64,000 nt of DNA, taken from Mycolicibacterium goodii (GTDB lineage Bacteria; Actinomycetota; Actinomycetes; Mycobacteriales; Mycobacteriaceae). Under the pieces are notes generated by a model that was given only the letters and a program-made list of their open reading frames with translations, ran no database searches and was not told the DNA's origin. Made by a program: the position numbers and the translations under genes. The stretch is from the NCBI RefSeq assembly GCF_022370755.2, contig NZ_CP092364.2, positions 3,906,001-3,970,000 on the forward strand, given 5' to 3'. This document shows, piece after piece, positions 28,401-37,419 of the stretch (its first letter is position 1; every line of letters begins with the position of its first letter).

Positions 28401-28844
28401 CTTCTCGTCACGCAGGTCGTCGAGAAACGGACCGCGCCACAGCGCGAGGGCCTCGTCAGCCGCGGTCAGCGCGTCGAGCCAGCGGCCCTCTTCCACCGCC
28501 TGCGCGGCTTGCGCGCAGCCGGTGGTGAACTGCACCAGATCCACCGCATCAGCCGGCACATCGAGGTAGTAGCCGGGCGGCTGCCGCACGATCGGTGATG
28601 CCACCTGGGCGTCGGAACCGTCACGCAGGGACCGCCTGAGGTTGGAGATGTAGGCCTGCAAGCTCGCGGTCGCGCTGGCCGGCGGATCGTCACCCCAGAC
28701 CGCGTCGATCAGACGGTCGACCGACACGACGCGGCCCTGCGCCAGCAACAGCATCGCGAGCACGGCCCGCTGTTTCGGGGCGCCTATATCGACCGGCGTA
28801 CCGGCATGCACCACCTGCAGCGGCCCGAGCAGACGATAGTGCAC
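25437..28844 (-). CDS. Giant AfsR/SARP-like regulator (BTAD plus AAA ATPase)
   Basis: A 1135-residue regulator. The N-terminal OmpR-like winged helix starts MHYRLLGPLQVVHAGTPVDI and includes PKQRAVLAMLLLAQGRVVSVDRLIDAVWG. The bacterial transcriptional activation domain covers about residues 97-245. A NACHT/AAA module follows with Walker A GPPGIGKTR and Walker B VVVIDDVQWADS, then a long TPR-like helical C-terminal region. Architecture matches AfsR-type activators of actinobacteria. It is the first gene of a minus-strand pair with the FAD oxidoreductase. Confidence 0.9.
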   Translation of the reverse strand: MHYRLLGPLQVVHAGTPVDIGAPKQRAVLAMLLLAQGRVVSVDRLIDAVWGDDPPASATASLQAYISNLRRSLRDGSDAQVASPIVRQPPGYYLDVPADAVDLVQFTTGCAQAAQAVEEGRWLDALTAADEALALWRGPFLDDLRDEKWVTEDAARAAELRSECVDHRITALLALGRVPAALTAVAQLRSADPLSDRACWLHMLTLYRAGRASEALDTYTRYAQLLDNELALVPGAELRELQTAILRQAPELVAWPRPPEWTGAEEVHTPAAPAAPVADVGTQRGVLIGRDRELCIATDLLADVTAGETRWLVLSGPPGIGKTRLAEEIADRCDAEVVWVSCPDERSTPPWWPMRQLVRALGGDADEVLAVPSHADPDTARFQVYERVQALLESAHRPLVVVIDDVQWADSTSASCLAYIAGTLRDHPVAMVLTVRDGDHSSEVARVLATVARGDGNRHLALCSLSSDDVAVLANQISEDAVDDAEARVLAERTGGNPFFVSEYARLPRAERGEIPVAVKSVLDRRLAGLDPDVLAVLRVAAVIGDPIDADVVPVLARVAKIDFDTLADHLDAAADERIVVNAHTGDGYAFAHGLLRDHLMAGLPALRRQRLHAQVAEVLAGNPSDDAITRRAQHLVAAQPLADPVEVVAACRLAAEAATQRWSSDIAAGWWQAALDAYDRVPVASRSDAERDALTVAMLEAHSRAGRGRTVLRYVERHLTEALRNERADTAGLVASVLLRSSGGWPWLAPGDDPGALLTLLQRAADMAAGHPAAGARVLAALGVGCCYHPDPAVSAGHLERAEQLAEQTEDPDVLADVLMGRLITYSGVNERSHDIFEWMTRLNALQHSRFREDSVIAHSVATMSAMLLADIDLTERHLRAGVAGSEELQLPVLRAQLRWMEAVLATWRGDFDEAQRHHLIAAHVHEQTELYGAGSGLLAEVTLLREIGGPVPAGFGVTPADVERGGQGMEAMVCIALLTIERGSRTEAAARLEYWVNSDRGHVWTNLGEAAWLAHLAADYELGEYAEPLLAALKPFTERIALIGQVGHAGPVALATARLHALRGDRARALADLAIAEDIARRTEAKPTLLRCALLACQLDDEGPTRRQAAAKLAADAEAMSMRGIAAQARELA

Positions 28845-28876
28845 CGACGCAGCTTAAATGTTCGTGCGTCTTCACG

Positions 28877-28936
28877 GCGAGCAGACGCAAACCTGCCCCT
28901 TTTTCGGTGAAAAGGCGCAGGTTTGCGTCTGCTCGC
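28877..28936. repeat. Large palindromic intergenic element, copy 1
   Basis: A perfect 20-base inverted repeat (28877-28896 and 28917-28936; core GAGCAGACGCAAACCTGC) around a loop that itself contains CCTTTT/AAAAGG. It lies in the 111-base gap between the UPF0182 gene stop and the AfsR-like gene start, both on the minus strand, so it may end UPF0182 transcription. A diverged second copy is at 51995-52050. Confidence 0.85.
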
Positions 28937-28955
28937 GAGAAAAACTAGCGAGGAG

Positions 28956-31900
28956 TTACTTCGCGGCGTCGTATTTCTTCATCGCGTCGTTGAGGCGCTG
29001 CAACGCCTGACCGTATTCGGCGAAGTCACCGCTGCGCTGAGCATCCTGCGCGGCCGTGAGCGCCGACTCCAGGTCCTGCAGTGCTTCAGCCTTGGCCGGG
29101 GAGAGCTGCACCGGCCCACCCGGTGTCGCCGCCGCCGGAGGTGGCGGCGACTGCGCCGGACGACCGTCGGCATTGGCCGGTGGCGGCGTCGCGGCGGGCT
29201 GTCCGTTCGCGGGCGCCGCGGCGGCCTGGGCCGGCCTGCCGTCGGTCGGCGCGACGTCGGTGGCGGTGGCGCCGGCCCCCGGACCGAACAGCTCGGTCAG
29301 GGCGTCGCTGACCGTCGGACCGTAACCGACTCTGTCGTTGTACAACATCGCCACACGGATGAGGCGCGGGTACGACGAGGCGGCATCGCTGGCGCCCGGC
29401 GAGGCGTAGACCGGTGCGACGTAGAGCAGACCACCGTCGGCCACCGGGAGCGTCAGCAGGTTGCCCCACCGGATGCGGTTCTGGTTGTCACGACCGATCA
29501 CGCCCAGGTCCTGGCTGACCGCGGTGTCGGTACTGATCGCGTTGAACGCCAACTTCGGCCCGTTGACCTGGCCCGGAATGGTGAGCACCGTGAGCTTGCC
29601 GTAGGTCTCGGGGTCTGAGCTCGCACTGACATAGGCCGCCAGGAAGTCACGCTGGAAGCGGTTGAGCGCACTGGTCAGCTGGAACGACGCTGAGTTGTCG
29701 TTCTTCACAAGGTCTTTGGCCACGATGTAGTACGGCGGCTGGAAGCTGCTGGCCGTCGGGTTCGGGTCCAGCGGCACGTCCCAGAAGTCCTGCGCCGAGA
29801 AGAACGTCACGGGGTTGTCCACGTGGTACTTGGCGAGCAGGGCCCGCTGCACCTTGAATAGGTCCTCGGGGTAACGCAGGTGTGCCTGCAGTTCCGGGCT
29901 GATGTCCGCCTTGGGCTTGACGGTGCCGGGGAACACAGCCATCCACGCCTTGAGCACCGGATCGTTCTCGTCCTGCGCGTACAGCGTGACCGTGCCGTCG
30001 TAGGCGTCGACGGTGGCCTTCACCGAGTTGCGGATGTAGGACACCTTCTTGTCCGGTGCCAACCGGTTTACGGCCACCTCGTTGGAGTCGGCGGTCGCGC
30101 TCGACAGCGTCGTCAACTCCGAGTACGGGTAGTTGTCCAACGTGGTGTAACCGTCGACGATCCACACCATCCGCTTGTTGACGATGGCCGGGTACACGCT
30201 GGTGTCTGTGGTCAGCCACGGCGCCACAGCCTCGACGCGCTCGGCCGGGTCGCGGTTGAACAGGATCTTGCTGTTCTCGCCGATCACGTTGGAGAACAGG
30301 AAGTTCCGCTCGGCGAACTTCGCGGCGAACACGCTACGGGCCAGCCAGTTGCCGATCGGCACACCGCCGGAGCCGGTGTAGGTGTAGTTCTTGGTCTCGG
30401 TGTTCGTCTCGTAGTCGTACTCGCGGTCGGTGTCGCCGGTCTTGCCGACGATCGCGTAGTCGGCAGGCGTGTTCGCGATGACCGGGCCGAAGTAGATGCG
30501 CGGCTGGTCCAGGGGCGCGGGCCCAGGCGAGATCACGCTGCCGTTGGCGCCGACGACGCTCGCGAGGAACTCGGGATAACCGCCGTTCTGGTTGGGGTCG
30601 TTGGCGACACCGCGCACCGTGTTGGCAGGCGAGGCGATGAACCCGTTGCCGTGGGTGTACACGGTGTGCCGGTTGATCCAGTCGCGCTGGTTGTCGATCA
30701 AGCGGTCCGGGTTGAGCTCACGGGCCGCGACCACGTAGTCACGCAGGTTGCCGTCCGGGCCGACGTAGCGGTCGATGGACAGCTGATCGGGGAAGAAGTA
30801 GAAGTTCTTACCCTGCTGGAACTGAGTGAAGGCGGGGCTGACGATCGTCGGGTCGAGCAGTCGGATGTTCGACGTGGTCGCCCGGTCGGCCGCGACCTGT
30901 GCAGCGGTCGTCTGCCCGGTGTTCTCGTAGTTCCGGTAGGTCACGGTCTCGTCGGTGAGCCCATAGGCGTGCCTGGTCGCCGCGATGCTGCGGCTGATGT
31001 ACTCGGCTTCCTTCTGCGCGGCGTTCGGCTTGACGCTGAACTGCTCGACGATCAGCGGCCAGCCCGCACCCACCACCAGTGAGCTCAGCAACAACAGCGC
31101 CACACCGATCGCCGGAATCCGCAAGTCTCGCAGCACGAGTGCGGAGAACACCGCCACGGCGCAGATCACCGCGATGGCGAGCATGATCAGTTTGGCCGGC
31201 AGCACGGCGTTGATGTCGGTGTATCCCGCGCCGGTGAACGGCTTGGCGGAGCGGTCGTTGCTGAGCAGTTCGTACCGGTCGAGCCAGTAGGCGAACGCCT
31301 TGAGCACGATGAGGGTGCCCGCGAGACTGATCAACTGGATGCGCGCGGCGCGGCTGAGCGCACCCACCCGGCCGGTGAGACGGATGCCGCCGAACAGGTA
31401 GTGGCCCAACAGGTTCGCGATGAACGCCAGGAACGTCGCCACGAAAAGGTACGTCAGCACCAGCCGGTAGAACGGCAGATCGAACGCATAGAACCCGAGG
31501 TCCTTGCCGAACTCGGGGTCGGTGATGCCGAAGTCCCCGCCGTGCAGGAACAGCTGGATGCGCACCCAGTAGCTCTGCGCGACGATGCCGGCCAGCAGAC
31601 CGATGAACAGCGGGATGCCGATCCCGAACAACCGCAGCCGCGCCATCACCGTCGTGCGGTACCGGGCCACCGGATCGTTGGGACCGGCGGTCGGGACGAA
31701 CACCGGCCGCGTGCGGTACGCCAGTGCCAGACCGGCGAACACGATCGCGCCGATCACCAGCGCCACGACGACGAACACGATCACCCGCGTCGCGAGGACG
31801 GTGGTGAACACCGAGCGGTAGCCCAGTTCGCCGAACCACAACCAGTCGACGTAGGTGTCGACGAGCCGCGGCCCGAGCAGCAACAGCAGCACCACCACCA

Positions 31901-31970
31901 GCGCCAAGGCGATCAGGACACGACTACGTCGCGTCAGCTTCGGCATCCTTGCCGTCGGCCGCATACCCAC
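28956..31970 (-). CDS. UPF0182 family integral membrane protein (Rv3193c homologue)
   Basis: A 1004-residue membrane protein. About seven transmembrane helices occupy the first 330 residues ([38 protein letters not shown] and later segments), followed by a large extracytoplasmic domain and a proline/alanine-rich tail ([18 protein letters not shown]) with a terminal coiled-coil-like helix. The family is widespread in actinobacteria and some other phyla, with no established biochemical role that I know of. It heads the conserved block and is adjacent to the PDZ-Lon protease gene on the same strand. Two near ATGs at residues 1 and 3 leave the exact start open. Confidence 0.92.
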   Translation of the reverse strand: MGMRPTARMPKLTRRSRVLIALALVVVLLLLLGPRLVDTYVDWLWFGELGYRSVFTTVLATRVIVFVVVALVIGAIVFAGLALAYRTRPVFVPTAGPNDPVARYRTTVMARLRLFGIGIPLFIGLLAGIVAQSYWVRIQLFLHGGDFGITDPEFGKDLGFYAFDLPFYRLVLTYLFVATFLAFIANLLGHYLFGGIRLTGRVGALSRAARIQLISLAGTLIVLKAFAYWLDRYELLSNDRSAKPFTGAGYTDINAVLPAKLIMLAIAVICAVAVFSALVLRDLRIPAIGVALLLLSSLVVGAGWPLIVEQFSVKPNAAQKEAEYISRSIAATRHAYGLTDETVTYRNYENTGQTTAAQVAADRATTSNIRLLDPTIVSPAFTQFQQGKNFYFFPDQLSIDRYVGPDGNLRDYVVAARELNPDRLIDNQRDWINRHTVYTHGNGFIASPANTVRGVANDPNQNGGYPEFLASVVGANGSVISPGPAPLDQPRIYFGPVIANTPADYAIVGKTGDTDREYDYETNTETKNYTYTGSGGVPIGNWLARSVFAAKFAERNFLFSNVIGENSKILFNRDPAERVEAVAPWLTTDTSVYPAIVNKRMVWIVDGYTTLDNYPYSELTTLSSATADSNEVAVNRLAPDKKVSYIRNSVKATVDAYDGTVTLYAQDENDPVLKAWMAVFPGTVKPKADISPELQAHLRYPEDLFKVQRALLAKYHVDNPVTFFSAQDFWDVPLDPNPTASSFQPPYYIVAKDLVKNDNSASFQLTSALNRFQRDFLAAYVSASSDPETYGKLTVLTIPGQVNGPKLAFNAISTDTAVSQDLGVIGRDNQNRIRWGNLLTLPVADGGLLYVAPVYASPGASDAASSYPRLIRVAMLYNDRVGYGPTVSDALTELFGPGAGATATDVAPTDGRPAQAAAAPANGQPAATPPPANADGRPAQSPPPPAAATPGGPVQLSPAKAEALQDLESALTAAQDAQRSGDFAEYGQALQRLNDAMKKYDAAK

Positions 31971-32065
31971 TCGTCAACTCCAGTCTCAGGTTCGGCGAAT
32001 TCGGGACTGCCCAGGTGCGATGCCCGATCTCATACAACTCTAGTCATTCGGATGTGGTCAGCGGC

Positions 32066-33103
32066 TCAGCACCGTGGAGGTTCGCCACCAGCGGAAATCG
32101 TCTTCAGCGCGTCGACGGCACCTTCGAGCGTCTCGACCTTCACGAGCTCGAGGCCGTCCTGCGGCGCCGAACGCGCCTCGGTGCAGTTGTCGGCAGGCAC
32201 CAGGAACACCTCGGCCCCGGCCTCCTTGGCGGCCAGCATCTTGTGGGTGATGCCACCGATCGAGCCCACCTTGCCGTCGCCGGTGATGGTGCCGGTGCCC
32301 GCGACGAACTTGCCGTCGTTCAGATCGCCCGTGGTCAGCTTGTCGACGACGGCGAGGCTGAACATCAGGCCCGCCGACGGCCCGCCGATGTTGGCGAGGT
32401 TGAACTCGATGTCGAACGGCGCCCACGGCGCGTCGAGCACCGCGATGCCCAGATAGCCGTAGTCGCGGTCGGGGTTGTCACCGAGGGTGATCGTGGCCTC
32501 CCCAGGTGGCGCGTTCTTGCGGCGGTAGTCGATGACGAGCTTGTCGCCGGGCTTGGTCTGCTTGAGCAGCGCCTGGAACTCGTCGAGGTTGGCCACGGCC
32601 TTGCCGTTGACGCCGTCGATGGCGTCGCCGTCGCGCAGTTTGCCCACCGACGGACCCGGATCGGTGACGCTCTGCACCGTCACCGCCATGGGGTACTTGA
32701 GGTAGGACAACGCGGCGTACTCGGCGCTGTCCTCTGAGTTCTTGAAGTCGGCGGTGTTCGCCTCGTCGATCTCGTCCTTCGACTTGTCCGGCGGGTACAC
32801 CAGGTCGCGAGGCACCAGTTGTTCGCGTCCGGACATCCACAGCGTGAGCGCCTGGCCCAGGGTCAGTCCGTCGCGCTGCGACACCGTGGTCATGTTGAGA
32901 TGCCCCGACGTCGGGTGGACGGTCGCATCGGGGCCTTCGATGTCGACGACCTCTTTGCCGTCGACCTCACCGAGCGTGTCGAACGTCGGACCCGGGCCCA
33001 GCGAGACGAAGGGCACCTGGACCACCGACAGCAGCACGCCGAACGCCACGACCGGCACCAACGCGACCAGCAGCGTCAAAATCCGCCTGTTCACGCCGTT
33101 CAC
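32066..33103 (-). CDS. YlbL-type membrane-anchored PDZ-Lon (S16) protease
   Basis: A 345-residue protein with one N-terminal transmembrane helix (ILTLLVALVPVVAFGVLLSVV), a PDZ domain (VGKLRDGDAIDGVNGKAVANLDEFQALL) and a C-terminal Lon-type protease domain. The catalytic Ser lies in GGPSAGLMFSLAV and the Lys in GGITHKMLAAKEAGA. Start GTG 33103 follows GAAGG by 7 bases; a second GTG nine bases later is possible. Homologue of Rv3194c. It probably cleaves envelope-facing substrates; none is known to me. Divergent from the zincin-like gene. Confidence 0.92.
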   Translation of the reverse strand: MNGVNRRILTLLVALVPVVAFGVLLSVVQVPFVSLGPGPTFDTLGEVDGKEVVDIEGPDATVHPTSGHLNMTTVSQRDGLTLGQALTLWMSGREQLVPRDLVYPPDKSKDEIDEANTADFKNSEDSAEYAALSYLKYPMAVTVQSVTDPGPSVGKLRDGDAIDGVNGKAVANLDEFQALLKQTKPGDKLVIDYRRKNAPPGEATITLGDNPDRDYGYLGIAVLDAPWAPFDIEFNLANIGGPSAGLMFSLAVVDKLTTGDLNDGKFVAGTGTITGDGKVGSIGGITHKMLAAKEAGAEVFLVPADNCTEARSAPQDGLELVKVETLEGAVDALKTISAGGEPPRC

Positions 33104-33198
33104 AGTAAGGCCTTCGTCGCAATGGCGACTGAGGGCGTTCACTGAGAGCGTGACCCGCGCCCGTACACGGCTCTGCTGTCATGAGTACCGTTGCAGGT

Positions 33199-34599
33199 AT
33201 GGCTGACCTGCCCTTCGGCTTCTCCGCCGGGGACGACCCCGACCGAGACAAGAACAAGAAGGACCCCGACTCCGGGGCCGGCTCCGGCAACCCCGGATCG
33301 GACCCGTTCGGCTTAGGCATGGGCGGAGCGGGCTTCGACATGGGCGATCTCGGACAGATCTTCACCAAGCTCGGTGAGATGTTCAGCGGAGCCGGCAGCG
33401 CGATGGCGGGCGGCAAACAGTCCGGACCGGTCAACTACGACCTGGCGCGGCAACTGGCCAACAGCTCGATCGGATTCGTCGCCCCCGTCCCCGAGAAGAC
33501 CGTGGGTGCGGTGGCCGACGCGGTCCGGCTCGCCGAGACATGGCTCGACGGCGTGACCCCGCTGCCTGCGGGAACCACCCGCGCCGTGGCCTGGACCTCC
33601 AGTGACTGGCTCGACAACACCATGGACACGTGGAAGCGGCTGTGTGACCCGGTCGCCGAGCAGGTGTCGACGATGTGGACCGCGGCGCTGCCCGAGGAAG
33701 CCAAGGCCATGGCGGGCCCCCTGCTGGCGATGATGTCGCAGATGGGCGGCATGGCGTTCGGCTCGCAGCTGGGCCAGGCCCTGGGCAAGCTCTCACGAGA
33801 AGTGTTGACCTCCACCGACATCGGTCTGCCGCTGGGGCCCAAAGGTGTCGCCGCGCTGCTACCGGAGGCCATCGAGTCACTCGCCGAGGGGCTGGAGCGT
33901 CCCCGCAGCGAGATCCTGACCTTCCTGGCCGCACGCGAGGCCGCGCACCACCGCCTGTTCAGCCACGTGCCGTGGCTGTCGAGCCAGCTGTTGGGCGCGG
34001 TCGAGGCCTTCGCCAAGGGCATGAAGGTCGACATGTCCGGCATCGAGGACTTCGCCCGCGGGTTCAACCCCGCGTCGCTGAACGACCCGTCGGAGATGGA
34101 GCAACTGCTCAACCAGGGCATCTTCGAGCCGAAGGCCACCCCCGAGCAGGAGGCCGCACTCGAACGGCTCGAGACGTTGCTCGCGCTCATCGAGGGCTGG
34201 GTGCAGACCGTCGTCACCGGCGCGCTGGGTGATCGCATCCCCGGAACCTCGGCGATGTCGGAGACCCTGCGTCGCCGTCGTGCCACCGGCGGGCCGGCCG
34301 AGCAGACGTTCGCCACGCTCGTGGGGCTGGAACTGCGCCCCCGCAAGATGCGGGAGGCCGCCGCGCTGTGGGAGCGGTTGACCGAGGCCGTCGGCGCCGA
34401 CGCACGCGACGGCGTATGGCAGCACCCCGACCTGCTGCCCAGTTCGTCCGATCTCGACGAGCCGGCGGGGTTCATCGACCGCATGGTCGGCGGCGACACC
34501 TCCGGAATCGACGAGGCCATCGACCAGGCGATCGCCGATCTGCAGAAGAACGACCCCGACGAGGGCACCGGGAACGCTGGGGGCACCGACAAGTCCTGA
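33199..34599 (+). CDS. Zinc-dependent metalloprotease-like protein (DUF2342, Rv3195 homologue)
   Basis: A 466-residue member of the actinobacterial DUF2342 zincin-like family. The first 60 residues are Gly/Asp-rich and probably disordered; the helical core carries the histidine cluster LAAREAAHHRLFSHVPWLSSQL, a permuted HExxH-like segment that is the presumed metal site. No signal peptide or membrane helix is seen, so it should be cytosolic. ATG 33199 is used; ATG 33181 would add 6 residues. Followed closely by the orphan ThiF-like gene and an ABC1 kinase on the same strand. Substrate unknown. Confidence 0.85.
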   Translation: MADLPFGFSAGDDPDRDKNKKDPDSGAGSGNPGSDPFGLGMGGAGFDMGDLGQIFTKLGEMFSGAGSAMAGGKQSGPVNYDLARQLANSSIGFVAPVPEKTVGAVADAVRLAETWLDGVTPLPAGTTRAVAWTSSDWLDNTMDTWKRLCDPVAEQVSTMWTAALPEEAKAMAGPLLAMMSQMGGMAFGSQLGQALGKLSREVLTSTDIGLPLGPKGVAALLPEAIESLAEGLERPRSEILTFLAAREAAHHRLFSHVPWLSSQLLGAVEAFAKGMKVDMSGIEDFARGFNPASLNDPSEMEQLLNQGIFEPKATPEQEAALERLETLLALIEGWVQTVVTGALGDRIPGTSAMSETLRRRRATGGPAEQTFATLVGLELRPRKMREAAALWERLTEAVGADARDGVWQHPDLLPSSSDLDEPAGFIDRMVGGDTSGIDEAIDQAIADLQKNDPDEGTGNAGGTDKS

Positions 34600-34654
34600 G
34601 CAGGCCTGTGGATAACTGAGATTCGGCACCCGCAGGTCGTGGCACAGTCATGCC

Positions 34655-35485
34655 ATGACCGCGCGGTACGCCCTCACACCCGGCAGGCCGGTGCTGCTGC
34701 GGCCCGACGGCGCGGCACAGATCGGGTGGGATCCGCGCAGCGCGCTTCGGGTCCGGCCGCCCGACGGCATGACGCTGACGCAGCTGACCGATCTGTTGCA
34801 CGCCCTGCAGGTCGGCTGCAGCGCCGACGAATTGCGCTCGGCCACCGACAAATTCGGCGACAGCACCTCCGTCGACGGGGTGCTCGACGCACTGCGCGCC
34901 GCTGGTGTCCTGGCACGGCTACCCGACAAGCCGGCACGGGCCGCGACGATCCGGATCCACGGAAGCGGCCCGTTGTCGGAGCTGCTGGCCGGCGCGCTGC
35001 GCCGCTCAGGCGCGCGGTTACAGCACACGACCGAGTCCTACGCCGCGCCGCGGCCCGGCACCGACCTCGTGGTGCTGGCCGACGAACTGGTCGCCGAACC
35101 GCGCATCCTGCGCGAACTGCACCGCTCCCGCATCGCCCACCTGCCGGTGCGCGTGCGCGACGGAGCCGGACTGGTCGGCCCCCTGGTCATCCCGGGGGTG
35201 ACGAGCTGCCTGCACTGTGCCGACCTGCACCGCGCCGACCGGGACGCGGCGTGGCCCGCGTTGGCGGCGCAGCTCCGCGGCACCGTCGGCAGCGCCAGCC
35301 GCGCCACGATCCTGGCCACCGCGGCCCTCGCCCTGCGGCAGGTCGACCTGGTCATCCGCGCGATCGGCGGCACGCCGGGATACCACGAGCCGCCCGCGAC
35401 CCTGGACACCACCCTCGAACTGACCGCCGACGGCTACTCGTTGGACTTCCGCCGCTGGTCACGACACCCGGAATGCCCATGTTGA
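34655..35485 (+). CDS. Orphan ThiF/TOMM cyclodehydratase-like protein (Rv3196 homologue)
   Basis: A 276-residue protein resembling the E1-like partner (C protein) of thiazole/oxazole-modified microcin cyclodehydratases. The N-terminal 90 residues could be a peptide-clasp winged helix. A Rossmann-like strand IRIHGSGPLSELLAGAL has a GxG at 103-105. A zinc-staple pattern is readable: Cys185-x2-Cys188 (VTSCLHCADLHR) and Cys274-x-Cys276 at the very C-terminus. No YcaO partner or precursor peptide is visible nearby, so any RiPP role is unproven. It sits between the zincin-like and ABC1 genes. Confidence 0.75.
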   Translation: MTARYALTPGRPVLLRPDGAAQIGWDPRSALRVRPPDGMTLTQLTDLLHALQVGCSADELRSATDKFGDSTSVDGVLDALRAAGVLARLPDKPARAATIRIHGSGPLSELLAGALRRSGARLQHTTESYAAPRPGTDLVVLADELVAEPRILRELHRSRIAHLPVRVRDGAGLVGPLVIPGVTSCLHCADLHRADRDAAWPALAAQLRGTVGSASRATILATAALALRQVDLVIRAIGGTPGYHEPPATLDTTLELTADGYSLDFRRWSRHPECPC

Positions 35486-35542
35486 AAACGAATGTTGCCA
35501 GTTGGTTGCTGGGTATTCAGCCGAGTCGTGGATGATGGTCTG

Positions 35543-36862
35543 GTGTCTGACATCAAACGGGGAAGCGTGGCCCGGAACGCGAAGCTGGCCGGACTCGCCG
35601 GCGGCATGGCCGGCCGGGCTGCGCTGGGCTTTGGCAAACGCCTTACCGGCAAGTCGAAGGATGAAGTCACTGCTGAGCTGATGGACAAGGCCGCTCAGCA
35701 ATTGTTCACCGTGCTCGGTGAGCTCAAGGGCGGCGCGATGAAGGTGGGCCAGGCGCTGTCGGTGATGGAAGCCGCGATCCCCGAGCAGTACGGCAAGCCC
35801 TACCGCGAGGCACTCACCAAACTCCAGAAAGACGCTCCCCCGCTGCCCGCCGCAAAGGTGCACCGTGTGCTCGATGGGCAGCTGGGCACCAAGTGGCGGG
35901 ACCGGTTCACGTCGTTCGACGACAAGCCGGTCGCCTCGGCCAGCATCGGCCAGGTCCACAAGGGTGTGTGGTCCGACGGACGTGAGGTCGCCGTCAAGAT
36001 CCAGTACCCCGGCGCCGACGAGGCGTTGCGCGCGGACCTCAAGACGATCCAGCGGCTGGTCGGCGTGTTCAAGCAACTGGCGCCCGGCGCCGACATCCAG
36101 GGTGTCGTCGACGAGCTGACCGAACGCACCGAGATGGAGCTGGACTACCGGCTGGAGGCCGACAACCAGCGTGCCTTCGCCAAGGCATACCGCAACGATC
36201 CGCACTTCGCGATCCCCGCCGTCATCGCGAGCGCGCCGAAAGTGGTGATCTCCGAATGGATGGAAGGCATTCCGATGTCGGTCATCATCCGGGAGGGCAC
36301 CCCCGAGCAGCGTGACCTCATGGGCACCCGGTTGACCGAACTGACCTTCGGGGCACCGGCCCGGCTCGAGATGATGCACGGCGACGCGCATCCCGGGAAT
36401 TTCATGCTGCTTCCCGACGGACGTATGGGCGTAATCGATTTCGGCGCCGTCGCGCCGCTGCCCGGCGGGTTTCCGAGCTCGCTCGGCGAGACGATCCGGC
36501 TGGCGCGGGACAAGAACTACGACGAGCTTCTGCCGACGATGGAGCGCGCCGGCTTCCTGCAGAAGGGCCAGCGGGTGTCGATCGAAGAGGTCGAGGACAT
36601 GCTGCGCCAGTACGTCGAACCCATCAAGGTCGACGTCTTCCATTACACCCGCAAGTGGATTCAGAAGATGGCCGCGGGCCAGATGGACAACTCCGTCGCG
36701 CAGATCAAGATGGCCCGCAGCCTCGACCTGCCTGCCAACCTCGCGATCCCGCTGCGCGTGATCGCCTCCACGATCGCGATCTGCTGCCAGCTCGACGCCC
36801 ACGTGCCGGTGAAAGCGATTGCCACCGAACTGGTTCCGGGATTCGCCGAAGAGGCGGCCTAG
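35543..36862 (+). CDS. ABC1/UbiB-family atypical kinase (Rv3197 homologue)
   Basis: A 439-residue ABC1-family protein-kinase-like protein. The family KxGQ motif (GGAMKVGQALSVMEAAIPEQY), PVASASIGQVHKGV, VAVKIQYPG (catalytic Lys), MMHGDAHPGNFMLL (catalytic loop) and GVIDFGAVAPL (metal-binding Asp) are all intact. ABC1 proteins bind ATP and act on lipid or quinone pathways. The M. tuberculosis homologue has been linked to macrolide tolerance (recalled knowledge), which suits its position beside whiB7. Start GTG 35543. Confidence 0.9.
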   Translation: MSDIKRGSVARNAKLAGLAGGMAGRAALGFGKRLTGKSKDEVTAELMDKAAQQLFTVLGELKGGAMKVGQALSVMEAAIPEQYGKPYREALTKLQKDAPPLPAAKVHRVLDGQLGTKWRDRFTSFDDKPVASASIGQVHKGVWSDGREVAVKIQYPGADEALRADLKTIQRLVGVFKQLAPGADIQGVVDELTERTEMELDYRLEADNQRAFAKAYRNDPHFAIPAVIASAPKVVISEWMEGIPMSVIIREGTPEQRDLMGTRLTELTFGAPARLEMMHGDAHPGNFMLLPDGRMGVIDFGAVAPLPGGFPSSLGETIRLARDKNYDELLPTMERAGFLQKGQRVSIEEVEDMLRQYVEPIKVDVFHYTRKWIQKMAAGQMDNSVAQIKMARSLDLPANLAIPLRVIASTIAICCQLDAHVPVKAIATELVPGFAEEAA

Positions 36863-36895
36863 GAGCTCCCCGAAACCCAAGGGCGCCAGCGCATC

Positions 36896-36928
36896 ACGGC
36901 ACCGAGTGCGTTGCGCACTCGGTGCCGT
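36896..36928. terminator. Bidirectional terminator between the ABC1 gene and whiB7
   Basis: Perfect 15-base inverted repeat (36896-36910 and 36914-36928; GGCACCGAGTGCG arm) with a 3-base loop, followed on the plus strand by TCTGTTC. It lies between two convergent genes. Confidence 0.75.
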
Positions 36929-36956
36929 TCTGTTCGCGCTTCGGGCCGTTGGCGCT

Positions 36957-37268
36957 TCAGGCGGCGGCCGGGTTGCCCCCGGCATCCTTACGCGGACGCC
37001 CACGCGGGCGCTTGCGCGCGACAATGCTTCCGCGGTCGAGGATCTCGCCACCCCAGACACCCCACGGCTCCTGCCGTTCCAGCGCGGCGGTCAGGCACTG
37101 GACCCGGATCGGGCAATCCGCGCACAGGGCCTTGGCCCGCTCCAGGTCGCCGGGGTTCTCGGCGAACCACAGATCCGGGTCACCGACATGGCACGGCACC
37201 GCCGGCGGTCGCTTCTCGCATGTCATCGGCGCGACGCCCGTGGTCGGAGCAGTCATCGCAATGGACAT
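36957..37268 (-). CDS. whiB7: WhiB7, redox-sensing antibiotic-resistance regulator
   Basis: A 103-residue WhiB-family Fe-S protein that binds sigma-A region 4 and activates intrinsic antibiotic-resistance genes in actinobacteria. Cluster cysteines are Cys26, Cys49, Cys52 and Cys58 (ALCADCPIRVQC). The WhiB turn GVWGG is at 70-74. The AT-hook RGRP near residue 89, following basic residues, is what distinguishes WhiB7 from other WhiB proteins. ATG 37268 follows a GGGGG-containing leader; the longer frame to 37367 runs into the attenuator. The long upstream leader with a uORF and terminator is described separately. Confidence 0.95.
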   Translation of the reverse strand: MSIAMTAPTTGVAPMTCEKRPPAVPCHVGDPDLWFAENPGDLERAKALCADCPIRVQCLTAALERQEPWGVWGGEILDRGSIVARKRPRGRPRKDAGGNPAAA

Positions 37269-37354
37269 GTGTGTTTCCCCCTGCATCTTGGTCGTAGTTG
37301 TCGGTGATCTGTCTGAGCTGATGGATCCTGCGACCAGATTCCTCGGGGGTCCGA

Positions 37355-37394
37355 CAAAAATGGCCACGGATCCGGTGACTGCGGGTCCGTGGCC
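37355..37394 (-). terminator. whiB7 leader attenuator (intrinsic terminator)
   Basis: On the minus strand a 12-base stem, GGCCACGGACCC with GGATCCGTGGCC (arms 37383-37394 and 37362-37373), is followed by ATTTTTG. It lies 26 bases after the stop of the leader ORF and 87 bases before the whiB7 start. Its 5' arm can pair instead with 37437-37444 inside the uORF, giving a competing antiterminator. Confidence 0.8.
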
Positions 37395-37419
37395 TTTTCG
37401 GCTGGTATGAAGCCTCTAC

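Noticed and set aside
35459..37060. 533-codon minus-strand ORF
   Set aside because: Antisense to the ABC1 kinase, with low-complexity composition; the ABC1 motifs are on the plus strand.
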